A DNA stretch of 50,399 nt from Endotrypanum monterogeii. Lineage: Eukaryota; Euglenozoa; Kinetoplastea; Trypanosomatida; Trypanosomatidae. The stretch lies in the NCBI GenBank assembly GCA_000333855.2, contig CM007320.1, positions 2,320,678 to 2,371,076 of the forward strand. Reading direction: 5' to 3'. Position numbers and translations under genes: made by a program. Below, in pieces: positions 1 to 9,842 of the stretch (position 1 is the first letter of the stretch; each line of letters opens with the position of its first letter). The notes beneath the pieces were generated by a model. That model worked only from the letters and a program-made list of their open reading frames with translations. It searched no databases and was not told the origin of the DNA.

Positions 1-333
1 CATTTCCCACCCATCTAGGAGCCCTCCATCTCTCTGTATACCATCGAAGGGGGAGGGGGCGTAACAGGAAATGCGAGCGCGTAAAACGGCTCGATTACAC
101 ACGGCCTCAGAGGAGCGACTCAGCAGAGTAGGATAATAAAAGCACGAGTCGAAGAAGGAAGGTCGGCCATGTGATTGGAGTAACGGCAGGTGCTACGAAT
201 CACTGACCATCTCGCCCTCCAGTCACCTCCCCCTTCGACCTCCAACTCTCCCCCCCCACCACACACACACCGACCTGGCCCCATTCCTGCCAAATATATT
301 CCATAAAACATGGAGCTGTATACACACCAATAA
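1..333. other. Gene-free stretch at left edge
   Basis: I see no convincing coding region here. It holds short C-rich and CA-rich tracts around positions 250-272, as is common in trypanosomatid untranslated DNA. It would be downstream DNA of the leftward gene cluster. Confidence 0.5.
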
Positions 334-504
334 TTACCCAAGAGGAGACATTATGATCATGCGAGGTGGAGCCGGTGGTAAAGTGAAGAACTGAAGAAGA
401 GTCTCAATCATAAGAAAAAGAGATATCATAATAGGAAAGAATCGAGCAGAAAAAAGGTAAATCAAAGTCGTGGGCGGACGCCCTGTGGCGTTCGCAAAGG
501 TCAT
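334..504 (-). CDS. Possible small hydrophobic protein, 56 aa
   Basis: A short minus-strand reading frame begins at the ATG at 504 and ends with TAA at 334. It encodes a hydrophobic 56-residue peptide rich in Phe, Leu, Ile and Met, with one long apolar stretch in the middle. A pyrimidine-rich tract and an AG lie shortly upstream on the minus strand, so a trans-spliced transcript could use this ATG first. The strand matches the cluster. T-ending codons are common, which is also what a random frame through T-rich DNA would give. No family is recognised; it may be untranslated sequence. Confidence 0.25.
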   Translation of the reverse strand: MTFANATGRPPTTLIYLFSARFFPIMISLFLMIETLLQFFTLPPAPPRMIIMSPLG

Positions 505-810
505 AATGGAAAAAAAGGCGCCTATATATCTATGCGTAGTAGAAAGCGCAGAGAACAAACAAATCAACCAAAGAGATGTAAAATCATCTGCCGAAGCACA
601 GATGCACGAGATGCACGCGGTGGTCAGCAGGCACCTCTCCAATCGCCAAAGGAGCGCTCAGAGGAGAGGAGAGGAGAAGCTTATTTGGACTCCGTACGAA
701 GCAGCGGCATTAGCGCACAGAAGGAACCATATTCAAAGAACCTTCTACTTACGCGCACAACTCTGGGAAAAAAAAAGGTAAAAAGGCATTTTGGATATGA
801 ATCACAGGCG
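505..810. other. Short intergenic stretch
   Basis: It is A-rich on the plus strand (T-rich on the transcribed-sense minus strand). It contains a GAGAGGAGAGGAGA purine tract near 660-677, which is a pyrimidine tract on the minus strand and could serve trans-splicing of a small downstream gene. Nothing else is seen. Confidence 0.4.
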
Positions 811-1335
811 TCACGAAAAGAAGACGTGCAGGAGTGTGTGAAGCTCACTCAGCTCTGTCGATAGCAACTTCTTACGGGCGTCTAGGGAGATGGATGATTC
901 GGTTTGAGTGAACTTGGTGAAATGACTAGCCGGTTCTGTGGGAAGCGGATTCTGAGGTGTGACGAAAGGCAGGGTAAGATATCCGGCAATACAAGTAATA
1001 CTGTGCGAGCTGCACGTTTGCTTCCCTAACGTGCACTGAAGCTCCGTCGGTTGAGTTGGAACCTTGGACGTACAGCCGATTTCCCCCGCTGGGATATCAC
1101 GTAGTGGATTGGGCCGGCCGAGCTTCGCCAACAGTGCCGAGCTCCGTTTCACCAGCACAGCGTAGTCGTTATCCTCCTCGACGCTCACCCCCTCATAAAA
1201 TGCGGAAGAGATAACCTGACTACTCTTGTGCGCGCATTGCCCCTCGCACCCTGGAGTCGCAGCGGATTCGTCTTCACTGACTTTAGATGCTGCTTCTGGT
1301 GCATTGCCCCTGTGTCGTTTTCTGCAGAGATCCAT
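811..1335 (-). CDS. Hypothetical protein, 174 aa
   Basis: The frame starts at the ATG at 1335. A strong predicted splice acceptor (pyrimidine tract TTTTCTTTACACACAC followed by AG at 1368-1369 on the minus strand) lies 32 bases upstream with no ATG between, which supports both the gene and its start. The protein is hydrophilic and Ser/Thr/Leu-rich, with scattered cysteines, no signal peptide and no membrane segment. A slightly acidic stretch with the motif EEDND lies near residues 53-57, and the C-terminus is leucine-rich. I recognise no domain or family. It is the last well-supported gene of the leftward cluster in this window. Confidence 0.5.
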   Translation of the reverse strand: MDLCRKRHRGNAPEAASKVSEDESAATPGCEGQCAHKSSQVISSAFYEGVSVEEDNDYAVLVKRSSALLAKLGRPNPLRDIPAGEIGCTSKVPTQPTELQCTLGKQTCSSHSITCIAGYLTLPFVTPQNPLPTEPASHFTKFTQTESSISLDARKKLLSTELSELHTLLHVFFS

Positions 1336-1966
1336 GCTACTCTACTGGTTTTACTGTATGTATGTAGCTGTGTGTGTAAAGAAAACGAGTGCCCTGACCC
1401 GGGGGTAGCGCTGCCACGCCCCTCCTCCAGAGAAAAATAAAGGAGGAAAGAATAAGTACCTTTCGTCTAGATAAGATCGAGAATTTGGGCATTCAAAAAA
1501 AAAAAAAAAGATCGGGACTCTTATCAACGGACCGGTTTCAGTGACCCTCACGAGTGATGAAAAAAAGGTAATTAGACAGGACACAATCGGTGTCGAGGAA
1601 ACGGAGAATTTTTTTCAAATCTGATACGTGACGGTGAATGAGTTACAGATCATTCAAACGTGAGTAAGAGAGGCAAACTACAAAGTACCGCATGCAGTCG
1701 GTGATCACACTGTGGTCTAACTTTGATCTCCTCATTCACTACAAACTCTCACAGAAAAGGGCATCACCAAAACCTCTGGTTCAAGGTGCAGAATCCCTTC
1801 TGCAGGTGTAACTTTTTTTTGAGGCTCCTCAACCCCCCAAAATTTTATATATATATATATATATATATTCGACTGCGTTATAGTGATCACATACCCGAGA
1901 AATGTCCTCCACACATCCCTCTCTAGTAAGACAGCATAACGAGCAGTAATATGGATTGCAAACGCA
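1336..1966. other. Intergenic region with TA repeat
   Basis: Lies between the ABCG-like gene and the 174-aa gene on the minus strand. It holds the predicted acceptor for the 174-aa gene (AG at 1368-1369), A-runs on the plus strand at about 1497-1509, and a TA dinucleotide tract at about 1846-1868. No further gene is seen. Confidence 0.6.
1846..1868. repeat. (TA)n microsatellite
   Basis: An uninterrupted TA dinucleotide tract of about 11 units in the intergenic DNA 3' of the ABCG-like gene. Similar tracts recur in other intergenic regions of this window. Confidence 0.9.
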
Positions 1967-4135
1967 CTAGGCGGACCTCAACGACCACAAGACAAGAAGA
2001 AGTACCATCATAAATGTAGCTGCAAGAGAGAGAATCAAAGCAGATGACGCCACAGAGTCATTTTGCAGGCCCTCCACCGCGAGGTAGTCGTCACCGGTGT
2101 AGCAGTAGGAAGTATTTCCAGCCCCATCACACTGAAATGTTTTACCGTGGAGCCATGTGTGGATCACAGCACCGTAGCCCCACCGAAGAAAGCTAAGGAC
2201 TCCGAGAAGAGGCGGAAGTGTGCGCAAATTCAAGAGAAAACCTGAAAAAATGATGCTGTACCCGAAGTAAGCGTAAGAGATCCACGTCATCCACCGCCGC
2301 GACGGAAGCAAAACCACCAAGTACTGAAATACAGCGTGGGTGCAGCTGACAAGACCAACCAGTATTGCCAACGAGTAAGAAGAGCGCAGCACGAAAACCG
2401 CAAACGGCAAGAAAAGAGTCAAGTATATGGTTCGGATAAGCACGACACGGACGCTCAGACATAAGATGAAGCTCAGCGGTCCATAGAGTTCTCGCTTTCG
2501 GTAGCTGAGAGCAACGTGGAGTTGCTCACGTGCACTCTCGATCGCGGCGAGATTTGAAAGAAAAACGAGCACGAATGTCACAAAGACGAGTCCTCGGATG
2601 TTGTACATTCCACCTTGATTCTCTGGCTGCGAGTAAACTGCGGCGGTGAGAACTATCAGCCCGATTGAGAGAAATGCGACGCCTAGCAAAAGCTCAGCGT
2701 CCACTGCGATCTGCTTTAGTGTGTAGGTGAGGAGGACACCACAGCGCCAGAAGCAGCTTGGTTGTACGCGCGGTAGAGGAGACAAGGTGTGCGCTATGGC
2801 AGGGCTTTGAGTTGTAGCTGTGTCCAGCAAAGAAAGGAGAGTTGCATGCACCGATGAATCATAATACTTGGCAGCGTAAAACATGGTGTGCGACTCGCTC
2901 TCCCCCCACTCCACAGACAAGTCTACCAGATCACCGCTGGTCGCGACTTCCACAACCGCGTCAGTGGGAGCCGTGGCACTTTCAGGCGTGGGGTGGTAAA
3001 GCAGCGGCGGCGGCGGCGGGCCATCCATGTCTTTCAGATCGGATATGCGTGAAGTCAGTCGCGGTGGCGTGCAGAGGGCTGAGTACAAATGAATTTCCGG
3101 CCTCTCAATGCACCTATGTGGGGGGCCTGTGTGCTTCAAAGAGGGAACGGATAACACGTAGGAGGCTTGCCGATCTTTCTCCGCAACATGTTCCTCCGCG
3201 CTGAGATATTGCAGGCCTTTCCAAAGAGGCTGCGGTACATGCTTAGGTATGCGAAGAGAATTGAAGTACGACAAAGCGTCTTCACATTTCCCGGAGAACA
3301 GAACCACACCCCCCGCACCGAACAAGAGGAGTGTATCGGCGGCGCTTTGAAGGGGCATGGGAATGGATCGCGTACTGACTACTACAGTTTTCATCACGTC
3401 CGCACAGAGTCGCGAAAGAATCTGTGTGCATTCGTTTTGCTCTATCAGACTCATGGTGTCGAAGGGGTAAGAAAACAGTAGCACCGGTGAATCCAACACG
3501 AGCTCAAGTGCAACCTGCAAGCAGAATTTCTCCAACTGTGAAAGATTTGCAACTTTCTTATTGAGGTCCAGATTGACAAAAGAAGCGGCTGCACACACCA
3601 CCTCTCCCATCCAACTGCGCTGCCCCTTGCAGTGCAGACTCACAACAAACCACAAATTGTCCTTCACTGAGAGAAGAGGCATGAAAAGAGACTCGGCATC
3701 CACGTGAGCAATGAGGCGCAGTCGAGTTTTTGCGTCGACGGCTTCACCCCCAACCCAGATATTTCCCGAGACAGGCGAGCTTTGACCTGCTATTACTGCC
3801 ATCAGCGACGATGCACCAATACCGTTCACGTCAGCGACCACGTGCAGCCTGCCTCGCTTGAAATAGGAAGACACCGCCTGGCAACAAATACGACCGCGAG
3901 TCCGATTGAAATACCGGCACCGCAGCCAGGGGCTCTGCACCACGGCAACGTTACGCACAGCCACATCCATACCTTGGGAACAAAAGACTGAGCGGTAGGA
4001 CTGCCTCGTATATTGTGTTCGCATTTCCGTACCGTGGACTTTGGGGGTGCACTTCAGCCCCCACCATTGTCTTTCAGGAAGGGCATAAGAGGGCCCTACG
4101 GATTCCCCTACCAACGGTGTGCTCTCGTCCATCAT
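1967..4135 (-). CDS. ABCG-family half transporter with degenerate ATPase domain
   Basis: A 722-residue protein with ABCG order: N-terminal nucleotide-binding domain (about residues 75-300), a Ser/Pro/Ala-rich linker, then a C-terminal ABC2-type membrane domain with about six hydrophobic segments (about 475-720). Family members normally export lipids or other hydrophobic compounds as dimers. The fold is recognisable but the ATPase site is not intact. The P-loop reads NGIGASSL (104-111), lacking the catalytic Lys. The signature reads LSQLEK rather than LSGGE/Q (198-203). The Walker B segment reads VLLFSYPFD (218-226), with Ser-Tyr in place of Asp-Glu. The H-loop His is also absent. The reading frame is open throughout, so this is not a decayed gene. 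Start chosen at the first ATG (4135) after the acceptor at 4158-4159. It is likely a non-hydrolysing partner or regulator (inference). Confidence 0.85.
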   Translation of the reverse strand: MMDESTPLVGESVGPSYALPERQWWGLKCTPKVHGTEMRTQYTRQSYRSVFCSQGMDVAVRNVAVVQSPWLRCRYFNRTRGRICCQAVSSYFKRGRLHVVADVNGIGASSLMAVIAGQSSPVSGNIWVGGEAVDAKTRLRLIAHVDAESLFMPLLSVKDNLWFVVSLHCKGQRSWMGEVVCAAASFVNLDLNKKVANLSQLEKFCLQVALELVLDSPVLLFSYPFDTMSLIEQNECTQILSRLCADVMKTVVVSTRSIPMPLQSAADTLLLFGAGGVVLFSGKCEDALSYFNSLRIPKHVPQPLWKGLQYLSAEEHVAEKDRQASYVLSVPSLKHTGPPHRCIERPEIHLYSALCTPPRLTSRISDLKDMDGPPPPPLLYHPTPESATAPTDAVVEVATSGDLVDLSVEWGESESHTMFYAAKYYDSSVHATLLSLLDTATTQSPAIAHTLSPLPRVQPSCFWRCGVLLTYTLKQIAVDAELLLGVAFLSIGLIVLTAAVYSQPENQGGMYNIRGLVFVTFVLVFLSNLAAIESAREQLHVALSYRKRELYGPLSFILCLSVRVVLIRTIYLTLFLPFAVFVLRSSYSLAILVGLVSCTHAVFQYLVVLLPSRRWMTWISYAYFGYSIIFSGFLLNLRTLPPLLGVLSFLRWGYGAVIHTWLHGKTFQCDGAGNTSYCYTGDDYLAVEGLQNDSVASSALILSLAATFMMVLLLVLWSLRSA

Positions 4136-4157
4136 CCGCAAGTACGTGCGACTACGA

Positions 4158-4199
4158 CTAGAAGGTCAAGAAAGTAGAAGAAAAGGGGGAGAAGTAATT
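4158..4199 (-). promoter_or_regulatory. Predicted spliced-leader acceptor for ABCG-like gene
   Basis: On the minus strand a long C/T tract ends at the first AG (4158-4159), leaving a 22-base leader before ATG 4135. It decides the start of the ABCG-like protein. Confidence 0.7.
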
Positions 4200-4248
4200 A
4201 AAATGAGATATACTACTCGATTGCTCTCAGCTCTCCCTTGCTGCTCAA

Positions 4249-4272
4249 ATATATATATATATATATATATAT
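4249..4272. repeat. (TA)n microsatellite
   Basis: TA tract of 12 units, about 90 bases upstream of the predicted acceptor of the ABCG-like gene. Confidence 0.9.
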
Positions 4273-5256
4273 CGAAGTGTCTAGAAGATCCGCTTCATCC
4301 ATTTATCGATGCATACGGTAGGGACACGGCGGCTATCGTGTAGTCATGAAAAACGTCGAAAAATACACCGCCTCCGCTACACCTCAGCTGTTACCTCAGC
4401 AGACGGTGGACGTAACTTCTTGTAGGCAGTCAAGACATTAAATCGTGGTTGCTTCGCCCAGAAACCCAGTTGCTGTTTGTAAATACGAAGAGATGTATTA
4501 AAGGCGAAACATGGTGCGCCCCAGGCGGCGCAGAACAGAAAGAGGGCGCTCAGTGTAACGCCATCGGCGCGGTGCTCCCTGCCCCTTTTGCCCACACATC
4601 ACCCCCTTTCTGTCACTCTCCCCACCCCTGCGATCAAAGCGCGTGAAGGCGAAGCAATAAGACAGCATGTCCATCACTTTTGAAAACAACAACGAAAAGG
4701 CGTACTTACAACTGATGGTGAAAAGCGCAGAGACGCAAACTTGAAAAGTGAAGCGCCGCAGTCTCCTCCAACCTTTTTCCTTTTTTTCTTTTCCTGAGCC
4801 TTACCCACCATACAGAAAACCCCGAATCTCAGCTTCGGTAGTGAAAATGGAGACATAGGCTGTGGGAAGGGGTACGGTGGAGATAAAAATCCTACCGACA
4901 TAGCGGAACGCTCCAAAGAAGACGCCAGGGAACAAAAGGAAGGGAGTGGATACAACTACCGAAGGGAGAAGTCGAAACCCAGTGTCCTCGTTTCTCGTTG
5001 CCTGCTCCTCGAAAAAAAAAAAAACAAGAGGGCAAAAAAACACTTGTTGACAACCGTGAGGTGCGTGCGACGCGCAGCGCACTAAAACCGAAGCGCGGAG
5101 TGAAAAGAAAAAAAAACAAAGGTGCAAAGGGACGGAGAGAGGTAAGATGCCTCCACTAAGCGTCGCGCCGAGAGGATCTCACCGCAGGCACGGCGTCCGT
5201 GCGCTTTCCTGTATTGGCCATCGCTGCTCAGCTATGCTCACCCCCCCCTCCTCACA

Positions 5257-5306
5257 CACACACTCACACTCACACTCACACTCTCACACACACACACTCA
5301 CACACG
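5257..5306. repeat. CA/CT-rich simple repeat
   Basis: Alternating CACACA and CACTCA units, imperfect, within the long intergenic region. Confidence 0.8.
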
Positions 5307-6293
5307 AATAACCGTCACAGAAGGGGGGAGTAGAAAAAAAAAGAGCTGAAATTGGGAGGCACTACACAATCGTAAACGGCATCCCAACGGCAGTACGTGC
5401 TACGCACTTGTTCAAACAACCTCAGTTTGAAGGAGAGGGTGAGGTTGAAACGCGAAAAAAAAAGAATCACAATGTCTCAGCTCGCAAATTACTTGGTACT
5501 TCCGGGCGCACAAAAAAAAAAAAACGAGCCAGGGGTGTCTTTCGACATTTGTACATGTACACCTCCACCATCGCTCTCGCACCCGCAACACTTCACGACT
5601 TTACAACTGGTACCCCTTCGCTAGCGGTGTTTCCTCAGGACCGGCAACGGTTATTCTGTTCCTGACTGACGCATTGTCCGTAACTCTCCAACCCGCTCTA
5701 GGAGATCACATCCACAAAAACACGAAATCGAGCAGTGCCACGGTGCGCACAGGTCCGAGCTCAGATCCACATTTCTCCCTTGGAAAAAAAAAGGTGATAC
5801 ACGAAGTGTATACACAACGATCCCACAAGCCTGCACAGATATACTCACACACAAAAATCCATAGACACACACCCATCACATCAACATCAACATCAAGCTC
5901 CACTATAGACAGCAAAAGAAAGGGAGGAATGGCGAAGCAAGCCATTGTCGACGCAGCAAGAGCAATGGAGAAAAAAGTCGAGAAGAGCGAAGCAGTGAAG
6001 TAATAGAGTCCTTCGAATTCTCAGCCTTCGGCCTCTCCCCATTTATCTTTATTCGACTGATAGTAAAAGGAAAGAAAGCTCTACGAAAAGAGCATACAGA
6101 TAAACAAAAAAAAAGAGCGCACCCATTTGTTATGACATGAGATTAAGTTGGTCCAGCTGGTGTGACGGAAGAATCATTTGGCATAGTTGTCACAGGGCAA
6201 CACAGCAACAAAACAAAAGCAGACCACACTTTTTTGTGCTTGCTCTGGTGCTCAAAGGTCCTTGTGATGTGATTAGTGCCTATACTTGTGTCA

Positions 6294-7808
6294 TCACCTC
6301 TTTCCAGATGTCGTTGTCTCTATGGACTTAGTTTCCTCCTTGGTGGCTGTAGTCGCTGGCTTTTCCTCGGATGGCTTCGGTACCGAAGAGGGCTTCACCG
6401 CCTTTCGGCAGCGTGCACCAATACCCAGAAGAGCTTTCTCAGTGATCGGCTTCGAGCCGGCGCCGTAGTCAAATGCATCAAACAATGTCGACACAACGTG
6501 ACTAGAATTGTGGGTCTCTTGACCGATGTACTCGATCACGTCTGACACCACTACACTCTCCTCTGGGAGCTTCTTCTCACACAGCTTTTCAAACATCTTT
6601 TTCACGTTTTCTTCTGTGAGGTAAGTGCCGATGGCCTCCTGCAGGCCCTCAAAGCCAATGTCCGAGTCACTCTTTTCAGCTGAAGAAGTAATTTTTTCAA
6701 TCTTCTCCACAAGCTTATCTGCGCTGTTGGGCTCATCGCTAATAGAGGACACCGTGCCCACCGTCTCACAAAACGTTTCCAGACTTGCACGAACCGTCTC
6801 CGGTAGATTCTGAATACCTAATAGCTGCCGCCGTTGCTCGACTGGTAAATTGTTCATCGACTTGCGAATGCTATACCTGGTCGGCTTGATCCACCAGAGC
6901 GTGTTGTACGGGACACTGCCATCCTGTGCCAGAGAGTTCCACCACTCCAGCTGTACTCGGAGTGTTTCAGTTCCCTCTGTCCATCGCATGCCACGTGTTT
7001 GGTTGGCCTTGACAAGCTCGTCATTGTTCATGCCATCAAGCCCTTCCAGGCGGATGAGCCGGTCATCCTCACGAACTTTGTGGTAACGGTGGATAATCGA
7101 GCGCCTCATAATAGGGGAGAGAACGGGTCTCGGAAGAAGGGAATGATACCACTTATAGACGCCAACAGACCGACCAAGACCAACTACTATATTGTCCGGT
7201 ATCTTGAAAACACTAAACGGTCCATCACGGCCAAAATACGGCGCGACCAGGCGAATATCTTTGGGGGCAATTGAGTCGCCCATAACGGCACGTCGGATCA
7301 CCTCCTGCTGCTCTTTGTCAAACGTGGTCAACGCGGTAGCAGACAAGTAATCCATTGCGCGCTGACGAGCACGCAATGTTTTCATTGCATCGCTGTACAA
7401 ACGATTGCGCCCCTGAGATTCCGACTCGAACGTGGACGGAATAAGCCCAGGGAACATTTTCAACGCGACAGGCAAAAGAAGCTCAGCAAACGGAACAAGA
7501 ATAAAAAAGCTAAACGGTACCAGTCGCAATAGATCCTGAGTTGAGCTCTCCAGGAGAAGCCGCTCGCGTCTCGTGAGAGCAACACCTTTCTTCAGCTGAC
7601 GCGAGTACTTCCACGCCAAGCGTGTGTTGATGAAGAAGAGTCGAAATCCATGATATACGTGGCGCAGTCCCTCATAGGCGGCGCTTATGTAGTACTTCAT
7701 CTTTGATGGAGGCTTCTTTGCGACTTGCTGGGTGGCCGCGCCAGATGCCTTCGCTATCGACTTAGCCACTTGCGCATTGGCACGACGCACAAGGGTACTT
7801 CGCAACAT
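6294..7808 (-). CDS. LETM1: LETM1-like mitochondrial inner-membrane protein
   Basis: A 504-residue protein. The N-terminus (residues 1-35) is basic, Ala/Ser-rich and free of acidic residues, as for a mitochondrial presequence. One strong membrane segment (about 95-116) is followed at once by the LETM1 hallmark LLPVALKMFPGLIPSTF (111-127). Downstream, residues 272-290 carry the RGM...LRVQLEWW element of the LETM1 ribosome-binding domain. The C-terminal third is acidic and Lys-rich. LETM1 proteins act in K+/H+ (or Ca2+) exchange across the inner mitochondrial membrane and in mitoribosome association. The frame is open 43 codons further upstream, but the start at 7808 is preferred: a predicted acceptor AG (7842-7843) sits between the two ATGs, and the targeting peptide begins exactly here. 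Confidence 0.9.
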   Translation of the reverse strand: MLRSTLVRRANAQVAKSIAKASGAATQQVAKKPPSKMKYYISAAYEGLRHVYHGFRLFFINTRLAWKYSRQLKKGVALTRRERLLLESSTQDLLRLVPFSFFILVPFAELLLPVALKMFPGLIPSTFESESQGRNRLYSDAMKTLRARQRAMDYLSATALTTFDKEQQEVIRRAVMGDSIAPKDIRLVAPYFGRDGPFSVFKIPDNIVVGLGRSVGVYKWYHSLLPRPVLSPIMRRSIIHRYHKVREDDRLIRLEGLDGMNNDELVKANQTRGMRWTEGTETLRVQLEWWNSLAQDGSVPYNTLWWIKPTRYSIRKSMNNLPVEQRRQLLGIQNLPETVRASLETFCETVGTVSSISDEPNSADKLVEKIEKITSSAEKSDSDIGFEGLQEAIGTYLTEENVKKMFEKLCEKKLPEESVVVSDVIEYIGQETHNSSHVVSTLFDAFDYGAGSKPITEKALLGIGARCRKAVKPSSVPKPSEEKPATTATKEETKSIETTTSGKR

Positions 7809-8371
7809 TTGCCTGCCAACCGCTGTCTTGCAGAGGTTTAGCTGATTAAAAAGGTGCAGGCAAACAAGACAGCGGTGGCACACACTATCGTGTTGAGACG
7901 AAGTACGATATATAGGCAAGTATGTAACTGTGAGCAAAACTGAGAAAGTTTAACTTTCTTTCCTCTCTGTGTGTATGTTCTGCATCCATGACGAGAAAAG
8001 CGACACCAACAGGCAAAGAAGATAGTCAATATTTAGCCTTAATGATCCCTTCAAAATGAAGCCAGACAAGGGCAGAAGCGGGAGACAGCGCTCAGTGGCG
8101 CAGCTACTTTTTTCGCGGCGTGCCTGTTAAGGGACTCGCTCTAGGGCTACGCAGTGTAGTCGTGGGAGGGTATGCCTGGTGTTTAGTGCACTAATCAAAG
8201 TGTGAAAGTCCTCCGGCGCTTCACCGCGATTGGTGCTTAACTACCAATTTGGTATCGAAGTTATTTTCTATCTCAGTTGACGACGCCCAAAAAAAAAAAA
8301 AAAAAGTTGAAAAAAACTACTAAGGCCTCAATTTATGATCTCCCGAACGCAGCGATCATGTCTTACAACCT
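7809..8371. other. Intergenic region
   Basis: Lies between the signal peptide peptidase and LETM1-like genes. It holds the LETM1 acceptor at 7842-7843 and an A-run at about 8290-8305 (T-run on the sense strand). The block 8041-8250 has normal base complexity but no recognisable gene. Confidence 0.5.
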
Positions 8372-9385
8372 CTAATTTTCCTTCTTGTTTTTCAATTCTG
8401 CTGCTGCCTCGCTCTTTGCCACCACCTTCGTTTCGAATCCAAAAAGATCCAAAACACCCTCGTAGAGAAAGTTGAAGAGGGACAAATCTTCTGTTCGTGA
8501 CTCATCCCCCGCTGGCTCGTCAGAAGTGGCAGCGAAGACATTCAGTATATCAAAGTTCCAGGCTGCTTTGACATCTCCGTGGTATACGGCGAGTAAAGAG
8601 AAGGTCACTAGAAGCCACGGTACAATGAACAGAAGTGCCGGCTGCCCATGCTGAAAGACTACCATGACAATCATAGTATTCACTAGACTGAGAGTGTACG
8701 CAACTATCGCTGTGACGAAGTACACACTCCCCCTTTTCACGTAATCTTTTGAGAACACGAGGGTTTGACAAATGAAAAGACCAGGTACGATGATGTCGCC
8801 GAGCCCCAGCAAGCTTTTCTTGGACCAGTCACCAAAAACTGTCTGGGGGAACACAATTTTAATGGGCCCTTCTATACCTGTCGCCACGATGAGCATCACG
8901 TCCGAGCCGAACACCCAAAAGATGTCGTAAAAGAAGAGACCCAGTAGCAGAATGAAGGATGTTGCAAACCCATTCACGGGGAGTAACTCAAGGGTGGTGA
9001 CAGCGATAGAAAGAGCCAACGTGTTGATTGCTATCCAGCTGTTGTAATAAAAGCCGGCGTACGCTGTCAATACACAAACCAATCCAGTTAGCATGTTGGG
9101 TTTGACGTACCCTTTAAGAAACATATGAAAAGCAAACATGCCTACAACGCTTAGATAAAATGAAATCAGGATGTTAAAATATTCCTTTGGAATAAAGCGC
9201 AAAGAAACATAAACTGAAAACAACACAACAGAGCCGCTCAAAGGCATGAACAGCGCCTCGTCAGTTTGAAGTGCAAGATCCGACTTCCCTTTCATCAACA
9301 CCCTTCTGCACCGATGCGCACCTAGTCCCACCGCACCGACAGCGGACGCGATCAAAAAAGCAAGAGCAATGTGAGCTTGGGACAT
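8372..9385 (-). CDS. SPP: Signal peptide peptidase (intramembrane aspartyl protease)
   Basis: A 337-residue multi-pass membrane protein with all signatures of the presenilin/SPP family: FFYD with catalytic Asp154, GLGD with catalytic Asp197, and the C-terminal QPAL motif (248-251). SPP cleaves leftover signal peptides and some type II membrane proteins inside the ER membrane. The last four residues are KKEN, a KKXX di-lysine ER-retrieval signal, consistent with an ER rather than lysosomal (SPPL) enzyme. It is of about the usual family length. The open frame extends 18 codons upstream only through a GTG, so the ATG at 9385 is chosen. A T-run on the minus strand (plus 9441-9451) provides the pyrimidine tract for trans-splicing, with no earlier ATG in the leader. 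Confidence 0.95.
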   Translation of the reverse strand: MSQAHIALAFLIASAVGAVGLGAHRCRRVLMKGKSDLALQTDEALFMPLSGSVVLFSVYVSLRFIPKEYFNILISFYLSVVGMFAFHMFLKGYVKPNMLTGLVCVLTAYAGFYYNSWIAINTLALSIAVTTLELLPVNGFATSFILLLGLFFYDIFWVFGSDVMLIVATGIEGPIKIVFPQTVFGDWSKKSLLGLGDIIVPGLFICQTLVFSKDYVKRGSVYFVTAIVAYTLSLVNTMIVMVVFQHGQPALLFIVPWLLVTFSLLAVYHGDVKAAWNFDILNVFAATSDEPAGDESRTEDLSLFNFLYEGVLDLFGFETKVVAKSEAAAELKNKKEN

Positions 9386-9842
9386 TTTGGCTGCGATATC
9401 AAAAAATGACTCAAGGTATTGTACTAATATATGCACCACTTAAAAAAAAAAACGCGAGAATCAGGGGAGAAACGGCCACGAGCGCCGAGAAAAAAAAACA
9501 GTAGAGAAGGAAGTAGAATACGAAGGCCAAGCTTAGCGGCTTTTCATTTGCGTAGCTTACTTCAGAGGCACAGCTGCGCTTTTTCACAGCGGGAGGTGTT
9601 GCTTTGAAGGGTGCGAAAAAAAAAAATGCTCAAGACTTTGTGCCTTCATCACTTTCAAGATGACATATGCTGCTCACATGGCTGTAACGCCACTGATTAG
9701 AGAACACCAACTACATCCGCTTGCTCTCTGTGGTAGTCTCGTCGGAGCATTGTTTTTTTTGTTTTTCAGTTCGATGTTGTCATCAGCCAGTGGCAAGTTG
9801 TTTTATAAGTGGTTAAACGCCACTCCACCCATGACTGTGGTC
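9386..9842. other. Intergenic region
   Basis: Lies between the isopentenyltransferase stop and the SPP start on the minus strand. It holds A-runs (T-runs on the sense strand) near 9441-9451, 9490-9497 and 9617-9626 that can act as trans-splicing tracts. A hydrophobic plus-strand frame here (9660-9911) overlaps the end of the neighbouring gene antisense and is not called. Confidence 0.6.

Larger units (their letters stand above)
4136..6293. other. Long intergenic region (2.2 kb)
   Basis: Lies between the LETM1-like gene (upstream in transcription) and the ABCG-like gene. It contains the ABCG acceptor, a TA tract (4249-4272), a CA/CT repeat (about 5257-5306), and many A-runs on the plus strand. 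A 24-codon plus-strand frame (5929-6003) looks protein-like but lies antisense to the cluster and has no acceptor. No gene is called. Confidence 0.5.

Noticed and set aside
5929..6003. 24-codon Ala/Lys/Glu-rich plus-strand frame
   Set aside because: Antisense to the leftward cluster and without a pyrimidine tract, so it should not be expressed.
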